Assembly (NCBI GenBank): GCA_036351055.1
Contig: JAZBOH010000137.1
Span: 48,875-112,874, forward strand
Origin: JABDPF01 sp036351055
GTDB lineage: Bacteria > Pseudomonadota > Gammaproteobacteria > Xanthomonadales > SZUA-36
Length of the DNA: 64,000 nt
Direction: 5' to 3'
A program made the position numbers and the translations under genes. Below the pieces are notes generated by a model. That model was given only the letters and a program-made list of their open reading frames with translations. It was not told where the DNA came from and searched no databases. Of the stretch, positions 51,502 through 61,354 are shown piece by piece (position 1 is the first letter of the stretch; every line of letters starts with the position of its first letter).

Positions 51502-52899
51502 ATGGCAGTTCTGGTCAGGGGTGGAACGGTGGTTACGGCCGAACACAGCCTGCGGGCTGATGTGCTGTGTGACGGCGGCATCATCCGGGCGGTCGGTCCG
51601 GACCTGGAGGCGCCAGCCGCTGCCAGGGTTGTCGATGCCGGCGGCCAGTACGTCATGCCCGGTGGAATCGACCCGCACACGCATATGCAATTGCCCGTTA
51701 TGGGCACGGTCAGCAACGACGATTTCGAAACCGGCACGGCGGCGGCGCTCGCGGGCGGCACCACGATGATCATGGATTTCGTCGTGCCCGATCCCGGGAA
51801 CAGCATGATGGATGCGTTCCGCCAGTGGCGGCAGTGGGCTGAAAAATCCGTGGCCGACTACTCCTTCCATGTCTCGGTGACCTGGTGGGACGATAGCGTC
51901 GCTGCGGACATGGAGGCCCTGGTCAGGCACCACGGCGTCAACAGTTTCAAGCACTACATGGCCTACAAGGGCGCGATCATGGCCGATGACGAGGTGCTGT
52001 TCAAAAGCTTCACGAAAGCCCGTGAACTGGGCGCCCTTGTCACGTGCCATGCTGAAAACGGCGACCTGGTTTACCTGCTGCAGCAACAGGTAATCGACAG
52101 CGGGACCACCGGGCCCGAAGGGCATCCGCTTTCCCGCCCGCCCGCCGTGGAAGGCGAGGCGGCCAACCGCGCGATCCGGATCGCCGAGGTCGTGGGTATC
52201 CCGGTCTACATCGTGCACAACTCCTGCCGCCAGTCGCTCGAGGCCATCCAGCGGGCACGTGGCGAGGGTCAGCAGGTCTTCGGTGAAGTGCTTGCCGGAC
52301 ACCTGGTGGTGGATGACTCCGTTTACCGGGATGCGGACTTTAGACGGGCCGCCGCCCACGTGATGAGCCCGCCGTTCCGTGCGCCGGAGCACCAGGAAGC
52401 TTTATGGCGGGGTTTGCAGTCCGGCGATCTGCAGACCACGGCAACCGATCACTGCAGTTTCTGCCAAACCGACAAGGCCATGGGTCGAGATGATTTCCGC
52501 AAGATTCCGAACGGCACGGCGGGCGTCGAAAACCGCATGGAAGTCCTGTGGCAGCATGGCGTCAATTCCGGCCGGCTGAGCATGAATGAATTTGTCGCCC
52601 TGACGTCGACCAACGCGGCGAAAATCTTCAATATCTACCCCCGCAAAGGCAGTATCTCGGAGGGTGCGGACGCCGATATCGTGGTCTGGGACCCGCAGGC
52701 CAGCAAGACCATTTCTGCCAGAACGCACTTCCAGAACGTGGACTTCAACGTGTTTGAAGGCATGCAGGTCAAGGGCTGCGCCTCGCATACCATCAGCCAG
52801 GGCAGGGTGGTGTATAGCGACGGAAAACTGGATGTCGCCAGGGGTGCCGGGCGCTATATCGAAAAACCACCCTTTGCCGCCATTCCAGGGTGCAGCTGA
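51502..52899 (+). CDS. hyuA: Dihydropyrimidinase/hydantoinase-like cyclic amidohydrolase
   Basis: A 465-residue cytoplasmic amidohydrolase that opens a cyclic ureide ring. The binuclear zinc ligands are all present: H59 and H61 (DPHTHMQ), the carboxylated lysine K150 (SFKHYMAYKG), H183 (CHAEN), H239 (IVHNS) and D316 (TATDHCSF). Length and layout match E. coli HyuA (461 residues). I start at the ATG at 51502 with GGAG upstream; the frame is open to 51385 but that part is not protein-like. First gene of a seven-gene rightward operon with ygfK starting two bases after its stop. In the yge/ygf purine cluster this enzyme is thought to act on a ring-opened or hydantoin-type purine intermediate. Confidence 0.9.
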   Translation: MAVLVRGGTVVTAEHSLRADVLCDGGIIRAVGPDLEAPAAARVVDAGGQYVMPGGIDPHTHMQLPVMGTVSNDDFETGTAAALAGGTTMIMDFVVPDPGNSMMDAFRQWRQWAEKSVADYSFHVSVTWWDDSVAADMEALVRHHGVNSFKHYMAYKGAIMADDEVLFKSFTKARELGALVTCHAENGDLVYLLQQQVIDSGTTGPEGHPLSRPPAVEGEAANRAIRIAEVVGIPVYIVHNSCRQSLEAIQRARGEGQQVFGEVLAGHLVVDDSVYRDADFRRAAAHVMSPPFRAPEHQEALWRGLQSGDLQTTATDHCSFCQTDKAMGRDDFRKIPNGTAGVENRMEVLWQHGVNSGRLSMNEFVALTSTNAAKIFNIYPRKGSISEGADADIVVWDPQASKTISARTHFQNVDFNVFEGMQVKGCASHTISQGRVVYSDGKLDVARGAGRYIEKPPFAAIPGCS

Positions 52900-52901
52900 A
52901 C

Positions 52902-55900
52902 ATGTCTGATCTCTTCCAGCCCATAGCGCCACAACAGCTCTTCAAATGGGTGTTCGAGGAGCTCGAGGCCCGCGATTCGATATTTGGCGTCCCGCGCCGT
53001 CACTTCTTTGTCCCGGGAAGCACAGATGCCTTCCGTACGACCGCTTTTGGCCACCCGCTGGAAACGCCTTTTGGCCCGGCCTCCGGTCCGCATACCCAGA
53101 TGGCGCAAAACATCGTGGTGGCCTGGCTGTGCGGCGCCCGGTACATCGAGTTGAAAACGGTCCAGACGATAGACGAGCTGAACGTCTCGAAACCCTGTAT
53201 CGACATGGAAGACGAGGGTTACAACGTCGAGTGGTCGCAGGAACTGAAGGTCCACCAGTCCTTCGATGAGTACCTGCGCGCCTGGGTCCTGATCCATGCG
53301 CTGCACCGCAAGCTGGGTTTCCCCGGGGAAACACCCGGCGTGGTTTTCAATCTCAGCGTGGGTTACGACCTGGCCGGCATACAAAAGCCCAATATTCAGT
53401 GGTTCCTGGACCAGGCGCAGGATTGCGCGGAATTCAAGCAAGCGCTGCTCGAGCAGATCACCGTTTTTTATCCCGGCATGGCCGATGTTGCCGTCCCGGA
53501 CCGCATGTCCGACAGCGTGACCCTGTCCACCATGCACGGCTGCCCGCCCGGGGAAATCGGCAGCATCTGTGAATACCTGTTGAAAGAGCGCGGGCTGCAT
53601 ACCTTCGTCAAGTGCAACCCCACCCTGCTGGGGCCGGAGCGTGTGCGCGGCATTTTGCACGAGGACCTGGGCTATGGTGACGTGACCGTGCCCGACGAGG
53701 CATTCGGGCACGACCTGGAATACGCCGACGCCGTGCCCCTGTTGCAGGGCTTGCAAAAGACCGCTGCCGGCGCCGGCCTGGATTTCGGTGTCAAGCTGAC
53801 CAATACGCTGGAAGTGGAAAATCACCGCACGGTGTTCGACGGCTCCGAGAAGATGATGTACCTCTCCGGGCGCCCCCTGCACGCGATTTCGGTCAACCTC
53901 GCGCAGGAATTGGCCGAAACCTTCGAGGGCGGCTTGCCCATGTCTTTCTGCGCCGGGATCGACTGCTTCAACGCGCCCCATATGCTCGCCTCGGGCATGC
54001 AAACGATCACCGTTTGCTCCGACCTGCTGAAAACCGGCGGCTACCTGCGCATGCTGCAGTACCTGGAAAACACGCGGGATGCCTTCGACAAGGCGGGTGC
54101 GGACAGCCTGGACGAGTTCATTATCAAAACCACCGGCTCCGATTCGTTTTCCGGCGGGACGGCCGCCGCGGCACGCTTCAACCTCGCACGCTACGCCGCC
54201 GAAACACGTTCTGAACACTTGCTGAAAAAAGGCAGCTTCCATACCTCGCACAGTAAAACCCGTCGCGAACTGGACCTGTTTGACTGTATCGAGGCGCCCT
54301 GCACCGACCAGTGCCCGGTGAACCAGGACGTTCCCCGTTACATGCAGGCTGTACGGGAAGGGGACCTGGAAAAGGCGGCAGGAATCACGTTGCAGGACAA
54401 CCCGTTGCCGGCCATGCTGGGCCGGGTCTGCGACCACCTTTGTGAACCGGTTTGCGTACGCACCCACCTGGACGAGCCGCTGGCGATCCGCCAGATCAAG
54501 CGCTTCATCATGGACCAGCGTGAAAATCCGGCAACTGCGGCAATCGCTCAGCCGGATGGCCCGAAAGTGGCGATTATTGGCGCCGGGCCCGGTGGCATGG
54601 CGGCCGCCCGCGAACTGGCGCAGGCTGGTTTACAGGTCGAGATCTTCGAAAAACATGCCTATGCCGGCGGCATGGTGGGTGGCGCCATTCCGGAATACCG
54701 CTTGCCCGGTGAAGTGATCGCCCAGGACCTGGCGCAATTGCATCGCCTGGGTGTGAAAATCCACTACGAATGCGAGGCCGGCAGGGATTTCCGGCTCGCG
54801 GACCTGCGCGCGGACGGTTTCGAAAACGTGGCCATCATGGTCGGCGCCCAGCTCGGCAAGAAGCTGGGCCTGGCCGGCGAGGACGCCGACGGCGTGATGG
54901 ACGCCCTGCATTTCTTGCGCCAGGCCCGGGAAGGCAGGCCGGTTCCGGTCGGGCCGCGTATCGGCATCATCGGCGCCGGCGATACCGCCATGGACTGTGC
55001 TCGAACCGCGTGGCGGCTCGCTCCCGGAGAAAGCCGGGTGAGCGTGATCTACCGCCGCAGCATCGACCAGATGCCGGCGGACCGTGAAGAGGTCGCCTGC
55101 CTGTTGCAGGAAGGCATCGACGTGGTCGAGATGGCCAGGCCCCAGGCCTTGTTGAGCACGGACGGCCGCTTGACGGGCATGGTCTGCCGGCGCATGGAAT
55201 ACCGCGGTGACCGCGATGCTTCCGGGCGAAAGGTTCCGCACGAAATTCCGGGTTCTGATTTCGAAGTGCCGCTGGACACCCTGATCCTGGCCATTTCGCA
55301 ACACGCCGTACTCGATTTTTTTGATGGTGAACCGATTAACCTGAACCCATGGGGCTATATCGACGCCGACCCGGAGACATTCGAGACATCGCTGCCTGGT
55401 GTCTTTGCCGGCGGTGACGTGGTCAATGACGGGCCTTCGTCCATCGTGGAAGCGGCCGCCGACGGCAAGGCCATCGCGCAGAGCATCCTGCATCACCGTA
55501 GCAACGGCTCCACTCCCCCGAGTGTGGCGGCCTTCGATACTGATGACTTGTTGCTTCGCCGCAGTCGGCGTGAGTGGCGGGTTCCCGTGCCGCACTCGCC
55601 ACTGGCGGACCGCAAGAACTTCGGCGAAGTGGTTTACGGTTATAGCGAAGAGCAGGCGCGTAAAGAGGCCGCACGCTGCCTGGATTGCCACCGCTATTGC
55701 AGCCTCTGCGTCAGCGTATGCCCAAACCTCGCATTGCAGACCTGGCGGTCTGATCCTTTCGAAGTGCAACTGCCCTCGCTTGGCTGGGACGCGGGTCGAA
55801 TCACGACCGGGCCGGGAAAAATATTCCGGGCAGCCCAGGCATTCCAGATCGCCGTGCTGGCCGACTTCTGCAACGAGTGCGGCAACTGCGTGACTTTCTG

Positions 55901-56300
55901 CCCGACCGCAGGGGAACCGTACCGCGACAAGCCCAGGCTGTATGCGGACCGGCTTGAATTCGAAGCGGCACAGGATAATGCGTTCACATGGTGGCGGGAA
56001 GCAAATGGCAAGCCTGTCATGGAGGCCCGCTGGCGGGGTAAGACCCACCGAATCGAGCTGGCGGAAAAGCTGGAGTACCGCGGCCCGGAATTTCATGCCA
56101 GCATTGACATGGCAGGTTTCCGGCTGCGGAATATCGAGCCAGCACCCGGCGTGACCGGATCGGAACAACTCACCCTGCAGCCCTGCGCCACGATGTACGT
56201 CTTGCTGAAAGGCCTGGCCGCTTCGCTCCCGTACCTTCCTGCCGCGGCGGGTGATGGGAAAGGTTGCATCCCGGCGCCGGCCTTCGAGGAACAGGAGTAG
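52902..56300 (+). CDS. ygfK: YgfK-type iron-sulfur flavoprotein (oxidoreductase of purine cluster)
   Basis: A 1132-residue cytoplasmic oxidoreductase. The N-terminal third (1-430) is a dihydroorotate-dehydrogenase-like barrel (PFGPASGPHTQMAQNIV, YIELKTVQTIDEL, STMHGCPPGEIGSI). A cysteine-rich glutamate-synthase-type domain follows (about 460-530), then FAD and NAD(P)H sites (GAGPGGMAA near 556, IGAGDTAMDCA near 687) and a C-terminal pair of 4Fe-4S motifs (CLDCHRYCSLCVSVCP near 925, CNECGNCVTFCP near 989). This is the order of E. coli YgfK (1032 residues), once called a selenate-reductase subunit. It probably passes electrons to or from the XdhD hydroxylase. I start at the ATG at 52902; a GTG four codons earlier is possible. 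Confidence 0.92.
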   Translation: MSDLFQPIAPQQLFKWVFEELEARDSIFGVPRRHFFVPGSTDAFRTTAFGHPLETPFGPASGPHTQMAQNIVVAWLCGARYIELKTVQTIDELNVSKPCIDMEDEGYNVEWSQELKVHQSFDEYLRAWVLIHALHRKLGFPGETPGVVFNLSVGYDLAGIQKPNIQWFLDQAQDCAEFKQALLEQITVFYPGMADVAVPDRMSDSVTLSTMHGCPPGEIGSICEYLLKERGLHTFVKCNPTLLGPERVRGILHEDLGYGDVTVPDEAFGHDLEYADAVPLLQGLQKTAAGAGLDFGVKLTNTLEVENHRTVFDGSEKMMYLSGRPLHAISVNLAQELAETFEGGLPMSFCAGIDCFNAPHMLASGMQTITVCSDLLKTGGYLRMLQYLENTRDAFDKAGADSLDEFIIKTTGSDSFSGGTAAAARFNLARYAAETRSEHLLKKGSFHTSHSKTRRELDLFDCIEAPCTDQCPVNQDVPRYMQAVREGDLEKAAGITLQDNPLPAMLGRVCDHLCEPVCVRTHLDEPLAIRQIKRFIMDQRENPATAAIAQPDGPKVAIIGAGPGGMAAARELAQAGLQVEIFEKHAYAGGMVGGAIPEYRLPGEVIAQDLAQLHRLGVKIHYECEAGRDFRLADLRADGFENVAIMVGAQLGKKLGLAGEDADGVMDALHFLRQAREGRPVPVGPRIGIIGAGDTAMDCARTAWRLAPGESRVSVIYRRSIDQMPADREEVACLLQEGIDVVEMARPQALLSTDGRLTGMVCRRMEYRGDRDASGRKVPHEIPGSDFEVPLDTLILAISQHAVLDFFDGEPINLNPWGYIDADPETFETSLPGVFAGGDVVNDGPSSIVEAAADGKAIAQSILHHRSNGSTPPSVAAFDTDDLLLRRSRREWRVPVPHSPLADRKNFGEVVYGYSEEQARKEAARCLDCHRYCSLCVSVCPNLALQTWRSDPFEVQLPSLGWDAGRITTGPGKIFRAAQAFQIAVLADFCNECGNCVTFCPTAGEPYRDKPRLYADRLEFEAAQDNAFTWWREANGKPVMEARWRGKTHRIELAEKLEYRGPEFHASIDMAGFRLRNIEPAPGVTGSEQLTLQPCATMYVLLKGLAASLPYLPAAAGDGKGCIPAPAFEEQE

Positions 56301-56304
56301 GCAT

Positions 56305-57627
56305 ATGGCATCCCTGCTGATCAAGGGCGGAAACCTGGTGACACTCGACCAACAGAACCGCTTTATTGAAAACGGCAAGGTCTACATCGAGGACAGCAAA
56401 ATTGTTGATGTAGGTGATTTCCCGGATGACCGTTACACCCCGGACCGCACCATCGACGCGGCCGGCAACGTGGTGATGCCCGGCCTGATCAATACCCACC
56501 ACCATTTGTATTCCACATTTGCGCGGGGCTTCACGCCACCGGGTGAGCCAGCCCGGAATTTCGAGCAGATCCTGTCCCGCATGTGGTGGAAGCTCGACCG
56601 GGCGCTGGACGCCGAAGACGTCTATTACTCTTCCCTGCTGGCGCTGATCGACGCGGCCCGTGCAGGTTGCACCACCGTGATCGACCACCACGCCTCCCCG
56701 TCCTGCGTGGACGGCAGCCTGGACCAGGTCGAACGCGCCTTCCGGGACATCGGCCTGAGCGGCTGCCTCTGTTACGAGGTGTCCGACCGCAACCGGGAAG
56801 GCGAGGGCATCGAAGAGAACGAACGCTATATCCGCAAGTGCCGCGATTCGAATGATGGCCAGATGGCGGCAATGTTCGGCCTGCACGCCCTGATGACGCT
56901 GGGTACGAAAACGCTGGAGCGCTGTGCCGACAGCGCCAGCAGTCTCGATGCCGGCTTCCACGTGCACGCGGCCGAGGACCTGGCGGACCCGCGGTTGGTC
57001 CGGGAACATTACGGCCAGGGCCTGATGGACCGTTTCCTCGAGTTTGGCATTCCCGGACCGAAATCAATCTTCGTGCACGGCGTCTACCTGGACGCACGTG
57101 AAATGGACTTGTTGCATTCGACGGATTCCCTGCTGGTGGTCAACCCGGAATCCAATATGAACAACGGGGTTGGCCTGCCTCCCGTGCTGGAGATGTTGGA
57201 ACGCGGCGTCATGGTCGGCCTGGGCACGGATGGGATGTCCTCGCACATGATTTCCCAGGCCCGTGCGTTCTACCTGTCCCAGCGTTGCAGTCAGCGCGAC
57301 CCGACCCTGGCGTTTGTCGAAGCCTGCCAGTCACTGCTGGAAAGCAACCGTACCATTTGCAACCGCCTGTTCCCCGAGGTGCGCGGCTCGCTTGAACCGG
57401 GCCAGCTGGCCGATATCGTGATCCCGGAGTACCTGCCGTTTACGCCGCTGAACGCCGGCACCTTTTACGGGCACCTGCTGTTCGGGCTGGGTTTTGCCCG
57501 TGTGCGCAGCACGATCGCCCGGGGCCGGGTCGTCGTGGATGAAGGGCGCATGACACACATTGATGAAAACGCCGTCCGGGCACGCTGCCGGGAGAGGGCG
57601 GCCAATATCTGGGCAAGGATCGAATGA
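56305..57627 (+). CDS. ssnA: SsnA-type amidohydrolase
   Basis: A 440-residue metal-dependent amidohydrolase of the chlorohydrolase/guanine-deaminase group, length as in E. coli SsnA (442). Metal ligands are in GLINTHHHLYST, HVHAAED, FVHGVYLD and LGTDGMSSHM. It is expected to hydrolyse a purine-derived ring or amine in the cytoplasm, together with HyuA. AGGAG lies just upstream of the ATG at 56305. It overlaps the FAD-subunit gene by 4 bases (ATGA). The gene order ygfK-ssnA-ygfM-xdhD is exactly that of E. coli. Confidence 0.92.
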   Translation: MASLLIKGGNLVTLDQQNRFIENGKVYIEDSKIVDVGDFPDDRYTPDRTIDAAGNVVMPGLINTHHHLYSTFARGFTPPGEPARNFEQILSRMWWKLDRALDAEDVYYSSLLALIDAARAGCTTVIDHHASPSCVDGSLDQVERAFRDIGLSGCLCYEVSDRNREGEGIEENERYIRKCRDSNDGQMAAMFGLHALMTLGTKTLERCADSASSLDAGFHVHAAEDLADPRLVREHYGQGLMDRFLEFGIPGPKSIFVHGVYLDAREMDLLHSTDSLLVVNPESNMNNGVGLPPVLEMLERGVMVGLGTDGMSSHMISQARAFYLSQRCSQRDPTLAFVEACQSLLESNRTICNRLFPEVRGSLEPGQLADIVIPEYLPFTPLNAGTFYGHLLFGLGFARVRSTIARGRVVVDEGRMTHIDENAVRARCRERAANIWARIE

Positions 57628-58526
57628 TGGAACACTGGAAGCACTACCACGCGCCGGCCTCGGTTGAAGAGGCTGTCGCCCTGCTGGATCGTTACAGTGG
57701 CGTGGCCAGGGTGATGGGCGGGGGCACCGATCTGCTGCTGGACATCAGCCAGGGGCGCTGCCCGGCGCCGGAAGCCATGGTTGACCCCACCCGGATCGAA
57801 GGGCTGACTGGCATCACCCGCGCAGACGGCTATATCGTGATCGGTTGTGGCGCAACCCACACCATGATCACGCAAAACGAGGACATCGTCCGGCACGGCA
57901 GTTGCCTGGCCGAGAGCTGCGGTGTGATCGGCGGGCCGCAGGTGCGCAACGTGGCCACGCTGGCCGGCAACATAGCCCACGCCATGCCCGCCGGGGACGG
58001 CACCATCGGCTTGCTGGCCCTGGATGGCGAGGTGGAAACGGCCGACAACACGGGCCGCTGCTGGACGCCCCTGGCCGATGTTTTCCTCGGGCCCGGCCTG
58101 AGTGCAATCGACCCTTACTGCACGCTGCTGACCCGGCTGCGCTTCAAACCCACGGGGCCACTCTGCGGTTCCGCCTTTTACCGCGTGATGCGGCCGCAAG
58201 GGGTGGCCCTGCCCATGATCTCGATGGCCGCCTGCCTGCAGCTCGACGGGCAGCACGACATTGTTGCGGCACGCATCAGCATCGGTCCCGCCGGGCCAAT
58301 ACCGCACCTCGCCATCAAGGCGATGGAATTCCTGGTGTCCGGCCCGGCCACGAGCGAACGTTTCGAAGAGGCGACCGAGGTTGCACTGGGCAAGCTGACC
58401 CTGCGCGACAGCAAGTACCGGGCCAGCCGGGAGTACCGCGAGGAAATGGTCCGCACCCACTTGCCCAGGGTGCTGGCCCGGGCAACCCAACGGGCCGTCG
58501 ACGGCAACGGGGAGCGTGCACAATGA
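57624..58526 (+). CDS. ygfM: FAD-binding subunit of molybdenum hydroxylase (YgfM/XdhB type)
   Basis: A 300-residue subunit of the CoxM/XdhB family that carries FAD and passes electrons from the 2Fe-2S centres. The FAD-binding signatures are VMGGGTDLLLDI near residue 31 and GGPQVRNVATLAGNIAHAMPAGD at about 104-126. It is somewhat longer than E. coli YgfM (259 residues). It overlaps ssnA by four bases and xdhD by four bases (ATGA at both ends), so its translation is coupled to both. Together with XdhD it forms the hydroxylase. Confidence 0.9.
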   Translation: MMEHWKHYHAPASVEEAVALLDRYSGVARVMGGGTDLLLDISQGRCPAPEAMVDPTRIEGLTGITRADGYIVIGCGATHTMITQNEDIVRHGSCLAESCGVIGGPQVRNVATLAGNIAHAMPAGDGTIGLLALDGEVETADNTGRCWTPLADVFLGPGLSAIDPYCTLLTRLRFKPTGPLCGSAFYRVMRPQGVALPMISMAACLQLDGQHDIVAARISIGPAGPIPHLAIKAMEFLVSGPATSERFEEATEVALGKLTLRDSKYRASREYREEMVRTHLPRVLARATQRAVDGNGERAQ

Positions 58527-61354
58527 GCAAGCTGAACCTGACGGTGAATGGAAAACGGTTCGAACTGGATGTGCCGCAGTCCCGCTACCTGGCACGGGTG
58601 CTGCGCGAAGACCTGGGCCTGACCGGCACCAAGGTCGGCTGCAACGAGGCCGAGTGCGGAATCTGCACCGTGCTGGTCGACGGCACGCCGGTCAATAGCT
58701 GCGTGTATCCCGCTTTCAAAGCGCAGGGCGCACGGGTGGAAACCATTGAAGGCCTGTCCGCCGACGGCTTGCTGCACCCGCTGCAGCAGGCGTTCCAGGA
58801 CCACGGCGCGGTGCAGTGCGGCATCTGCACCCCCGGCCTGATCATGACCTCCAAGGCACTGCTGGACGAAAAGGCCGCGGCCGGAGAAACCGTAAGCGCC
58901 GACGATGTGAAAGCCGCCCTGAAGGACACATCCTGCCGCTGCACCGGTTACCAGAGCGTGATCCGGGCGGTGCTGCAGGCTTCCGGCCAGGAATCGAAAC
59001 CCTATATTCCCGAGACACGTGCCCCGGAGCAGGAAATCGGCAAGGCGCAACCCAACCCGGATGCCCTTGCCAAGCTCACAGGCCGGGCCCGCTTCACCGA
59101 CGACTACCAGTTTCCCGGCATGCTGCACGCGCGTACGCTGCGTGCCGGTATTCCGCATGGCCGGATACGCTACATCGATACCTCGGCGGCGCTTGAACTA
59201 CCCGGTGTGCAAGCCGTGCTGACCCATGAAGACGTGCCGGGCCGCAAACGGCATGGCCTGGTGGTGGTCGACTGGCCGGTATTGTGCAGCGGCAAGGTGC
59301 GTTATGCCGGTGACGCGGTCGCCATTGTCGCGGCCGATAGCAAGGAAATCGCGGCCGAGGCGCTGGACCTGATCCAGGTGGGCTACGAGGAACTGCCTGC
59401 CGTATCCAGTGCGGTCGATGCCCTGAAACCCGGTGCACCGCTGGTGCACGAGGACTGGCCTGACGGTAACCTGCTCAAGCATATCAAGGTAGCCAAGGGC
59501 GATATCGAAGAAGGATTCTCAGCGGCCGATGTCGTGGTCGACCGCACCTACCGTACGCCCACCGTTGAGCATCTCTTCCTCGAACCCGAATGTTCGATCG
59601 CTGTGCCGGCGGGCTACGACCCGGCGGTATTCGACGGGCACCACGATCACAGGGCTCAGCGCGGTGAAACCGCGGTGCACGACAAGGCCACGGTTTACGT
59701 GGGCAGCCAGATTCCCTACGCGGACCGTGACCAGGTCGCTGCCGCGCTGGGCGTGGAACCCGAGGCGGTGCGTATCGTTGCCACCCTGATGGGCGGCGGT
59801 TTTGGCGGCAAGGAAGACATCGCGGGACAGATTCACGCCGCCCTGTTGGCCGAGGTTACCGGGCGCCCCGTGAAAATGCTCTATTCCCGGCAGGAAAGCC
59901 TGCTGTTTCACCCCAAGCGGCATGCCACCGTGATCCGGATCCGCACCGGTGCCACCAGGGACGGCAAGCTTACTGCCGTACAAAGCACGATTTACGGCGA
60001 CGGCGGCGCCTATGCCAGCCTCAGTGAGAAAGTGCTGACCCGAGCCACCACCCATGCCTCCGGCCCCTACGACGTGCCGCATGTGAAGGTTGACTGCCTG
60101 GCGGCGTACACCAACAACGCGCCCTGTGGCGCCTTCCGCGGCTTCGGCGTCTCGCAGAGCTGTTTTGCGGTGGAAAGCAATATGGACATCCTGGCCGGCA
60201 AACTCGGCATGGACCCCGTCGAACTGCGCCGCAAGAACACCCTGGACGTTGGCTCGGTGACCTGTACCGGCCAGCTGATGCGGGAAAGCGTTGGTCTGAA
60301 CGAGTGTATCGACCGCGTCAATGCCGACATGCGCAGTGATGACTTCCGCTGGACCTGGGAGGAGGGCGGCAGCCGTTTTGCCTGGGGGCTGGCGGTCGGC
60401 TACAAGAACACCGGGCTCGGCGGCGGCGCGCCGGACCAGGCCACGGCCGAGGTCGGGCTGTGGCTGGATGACGAGGACAAGCCGAGAGCCGAGGTGCGCA
60501 TATCTTCAGCTGAACTGGGGCAGGGACTGCCCGCCGTACTGGCGGCATGTGCCGCCGAGGAACTGGGCCTTCCGCGCAGCCGCGTCAGCGTGCTGCTCGG
60601 TGATACCGACTATTGTCCGGACGGCGGTCCCACCACCGCGAGCCGACAGACCTATGTCAGCGGCAACGCCGCCAGGCTCGCAGCAAGGCGCCTGAGACTG
60701 CGGCTGATGGCGGCCTGCAACCAATGCGACGGCCTCGCGGATTCCATCGCATCTGCTGCGCGAAATGGTATCTCGACGACCGCGCAATACGAGTACCACG
60801 CACCGCAGACCCAGCCGCTTGGCACGGGTGGCGACATGCATTTCGCCTTCGGCTTCTGTGCCCAGGCCGTGCTGTGCGAAATCGAAATGGACAGCGGCGC
60901 CGTGCACGTGCGCAAGGTGATTGCCGCCCACGACGTGGGCCGCGCCATCAACCCGCTGACGCTCGAAGGCCAGGTCGAAGGCGGTATTGTGATGTGCATC
61001 GGCTACGCCCTGAGCGAACACTACATCCAGGAACAGGGCCAGCCGTGGACCACGGTGATGGCCCGCTACTCGGCGCCGCGCATCGAGCACGCACCGGAAA
61101 TCGTCTCGCATATCGTCGAGCACGAAACCTCGGAGGGTCCATACGGCGCCAAGGGCGTGGGTGAATTGCCGAGCATTCCGACCAGTGCAGCCATTACCAA
61201 TGCCATCCAGAGGGCCACCGGTGTGCGCGTGCGTAGCCTGCCTGTTGACCAGGACCAGCTGTTGCTGGCGATGAAAGCCGGCCTCGACCAGGTCGAACTG
61301 GGATGGGGCGACAGCTCGCCCATTCCGTTTGTGACGTTTGAAGGAGAATCATGA
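58523..61354 (+). CDS. xdhD: XdhD-type molybdenum hydroxylase (fused 2Fe-2S and Moco domains)
   Basis: A 943-residue fusion, like E. coli XdhD (956). The N-terminal part has two 2Fe-2S sites: plant-ferredoxin type C40, C45, C48, C60, and the second with C99, C102, C138, C140 (CGICTPG, CRCTG). The molybdopterin part starts about residue 175; GGGFGGKED near 423, PCGAFRGFG and HDVGRAINPLTLEGQVEGG are the cofactor contacts, and E881 in AKGVGELPS is the catalytic base. It probably hydroxylates or dehydroxylates a purine such as xanthine or urate. The ATG at 58523 is supported by the conserved ferredoxin N-terminus; the frame is open to 57845 but that part is a shadow of ygfM. Overlaps both neighbours by four bases. 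Confidence 0.93.
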   Translation: MSKLNLTVNGKRFELDVPQSRYLARVLREDLGLTGTKVGCNEAECGICTVLVDGTPVNSCVYPAFKAQGARVETIEGLSADGLLHPLQQAFQDHGAVQCGICTPGLIMTSKALLDEKAAAGETVSADDVKAALKDTSCRCTGYQSVIRAVLQASGQESKPYIPETRAPEQEIGKAQPNPDALAKLTGRARFTDDYQFPGMLHARTLRAGIPHGRIRYIDTSAALELPGVQAVLTHEDVPGRKRHGLVVVDWPVLCSGKVRYAGDAVAIVAADSKEIAAEALDLIQVGYEELPAVSSAVDALKPGAPLVHEDWPDGNLLKHIKVAKGDIEEGFSAADVVVDRTYRTPTVEHLFLEPECSIAVPAGYDPAVFDGHHDHRAQRGETAVHDKATVYVGSQIPYADRDQVAAALGVEPEAVRIVATLMGGGFGGKEDIAGQIHAALLAEVTGRPVKMLYSRQESLLFHPKRHATVIRIRTGATRDGKLTAVQSTIYGDGGAYASLSEKVLTRATTHASGPYDVPHVKVDCLAAYTNNAPCGAFRGFGVSQSCFAVESNMDILAGKLGMDPVELRRKNTLDVGSVTCTGQLMRESVGLNECIDRVNADMRSDDFRWTWEEGGSRFAWGLAVGYKNTGLGGGAPDQATAEVGLWLDDEDKPRAEVRISSAELGQGLPAVLAACAAEELGLPRSRVSVLLGDTDYCPDGGPTTASRQTYVSGNAARLAARRLRLRLMAACNQCDGLADSIASAARNGISTTAQYEYHAPQTQPLGTGGDMHFAFGFCAQAVLCEIEMDSGAVHVRKVIAAHDVGRAINPLTLEGQVEGGIVMCIGYALSEHYIQEQGQPWTTVMARYSAPRIEHAPEIVSHIVEHETSEGPYGAKGVGELPSIPTSAAITNAIQRATGVRVRSLPVDQDQLLLAMKAGLDQVELGWGDSSPIPFVTFEGES

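Noticed and set aside
52854..56378. Two long antisense frames opposite ygfK
   Set aside because: The plus strand has complete barrel, FAD/NAD and 4Fe-4S motifs; the antisense translations have none.
57845..58522. N-terminal extension of XdhD within ygfM
   Set aside because: The conserved ferredoxin-type N-terminus starts at 58523; the upstream part is Arg/Gly/His-rich shadow sequence of ygfM.
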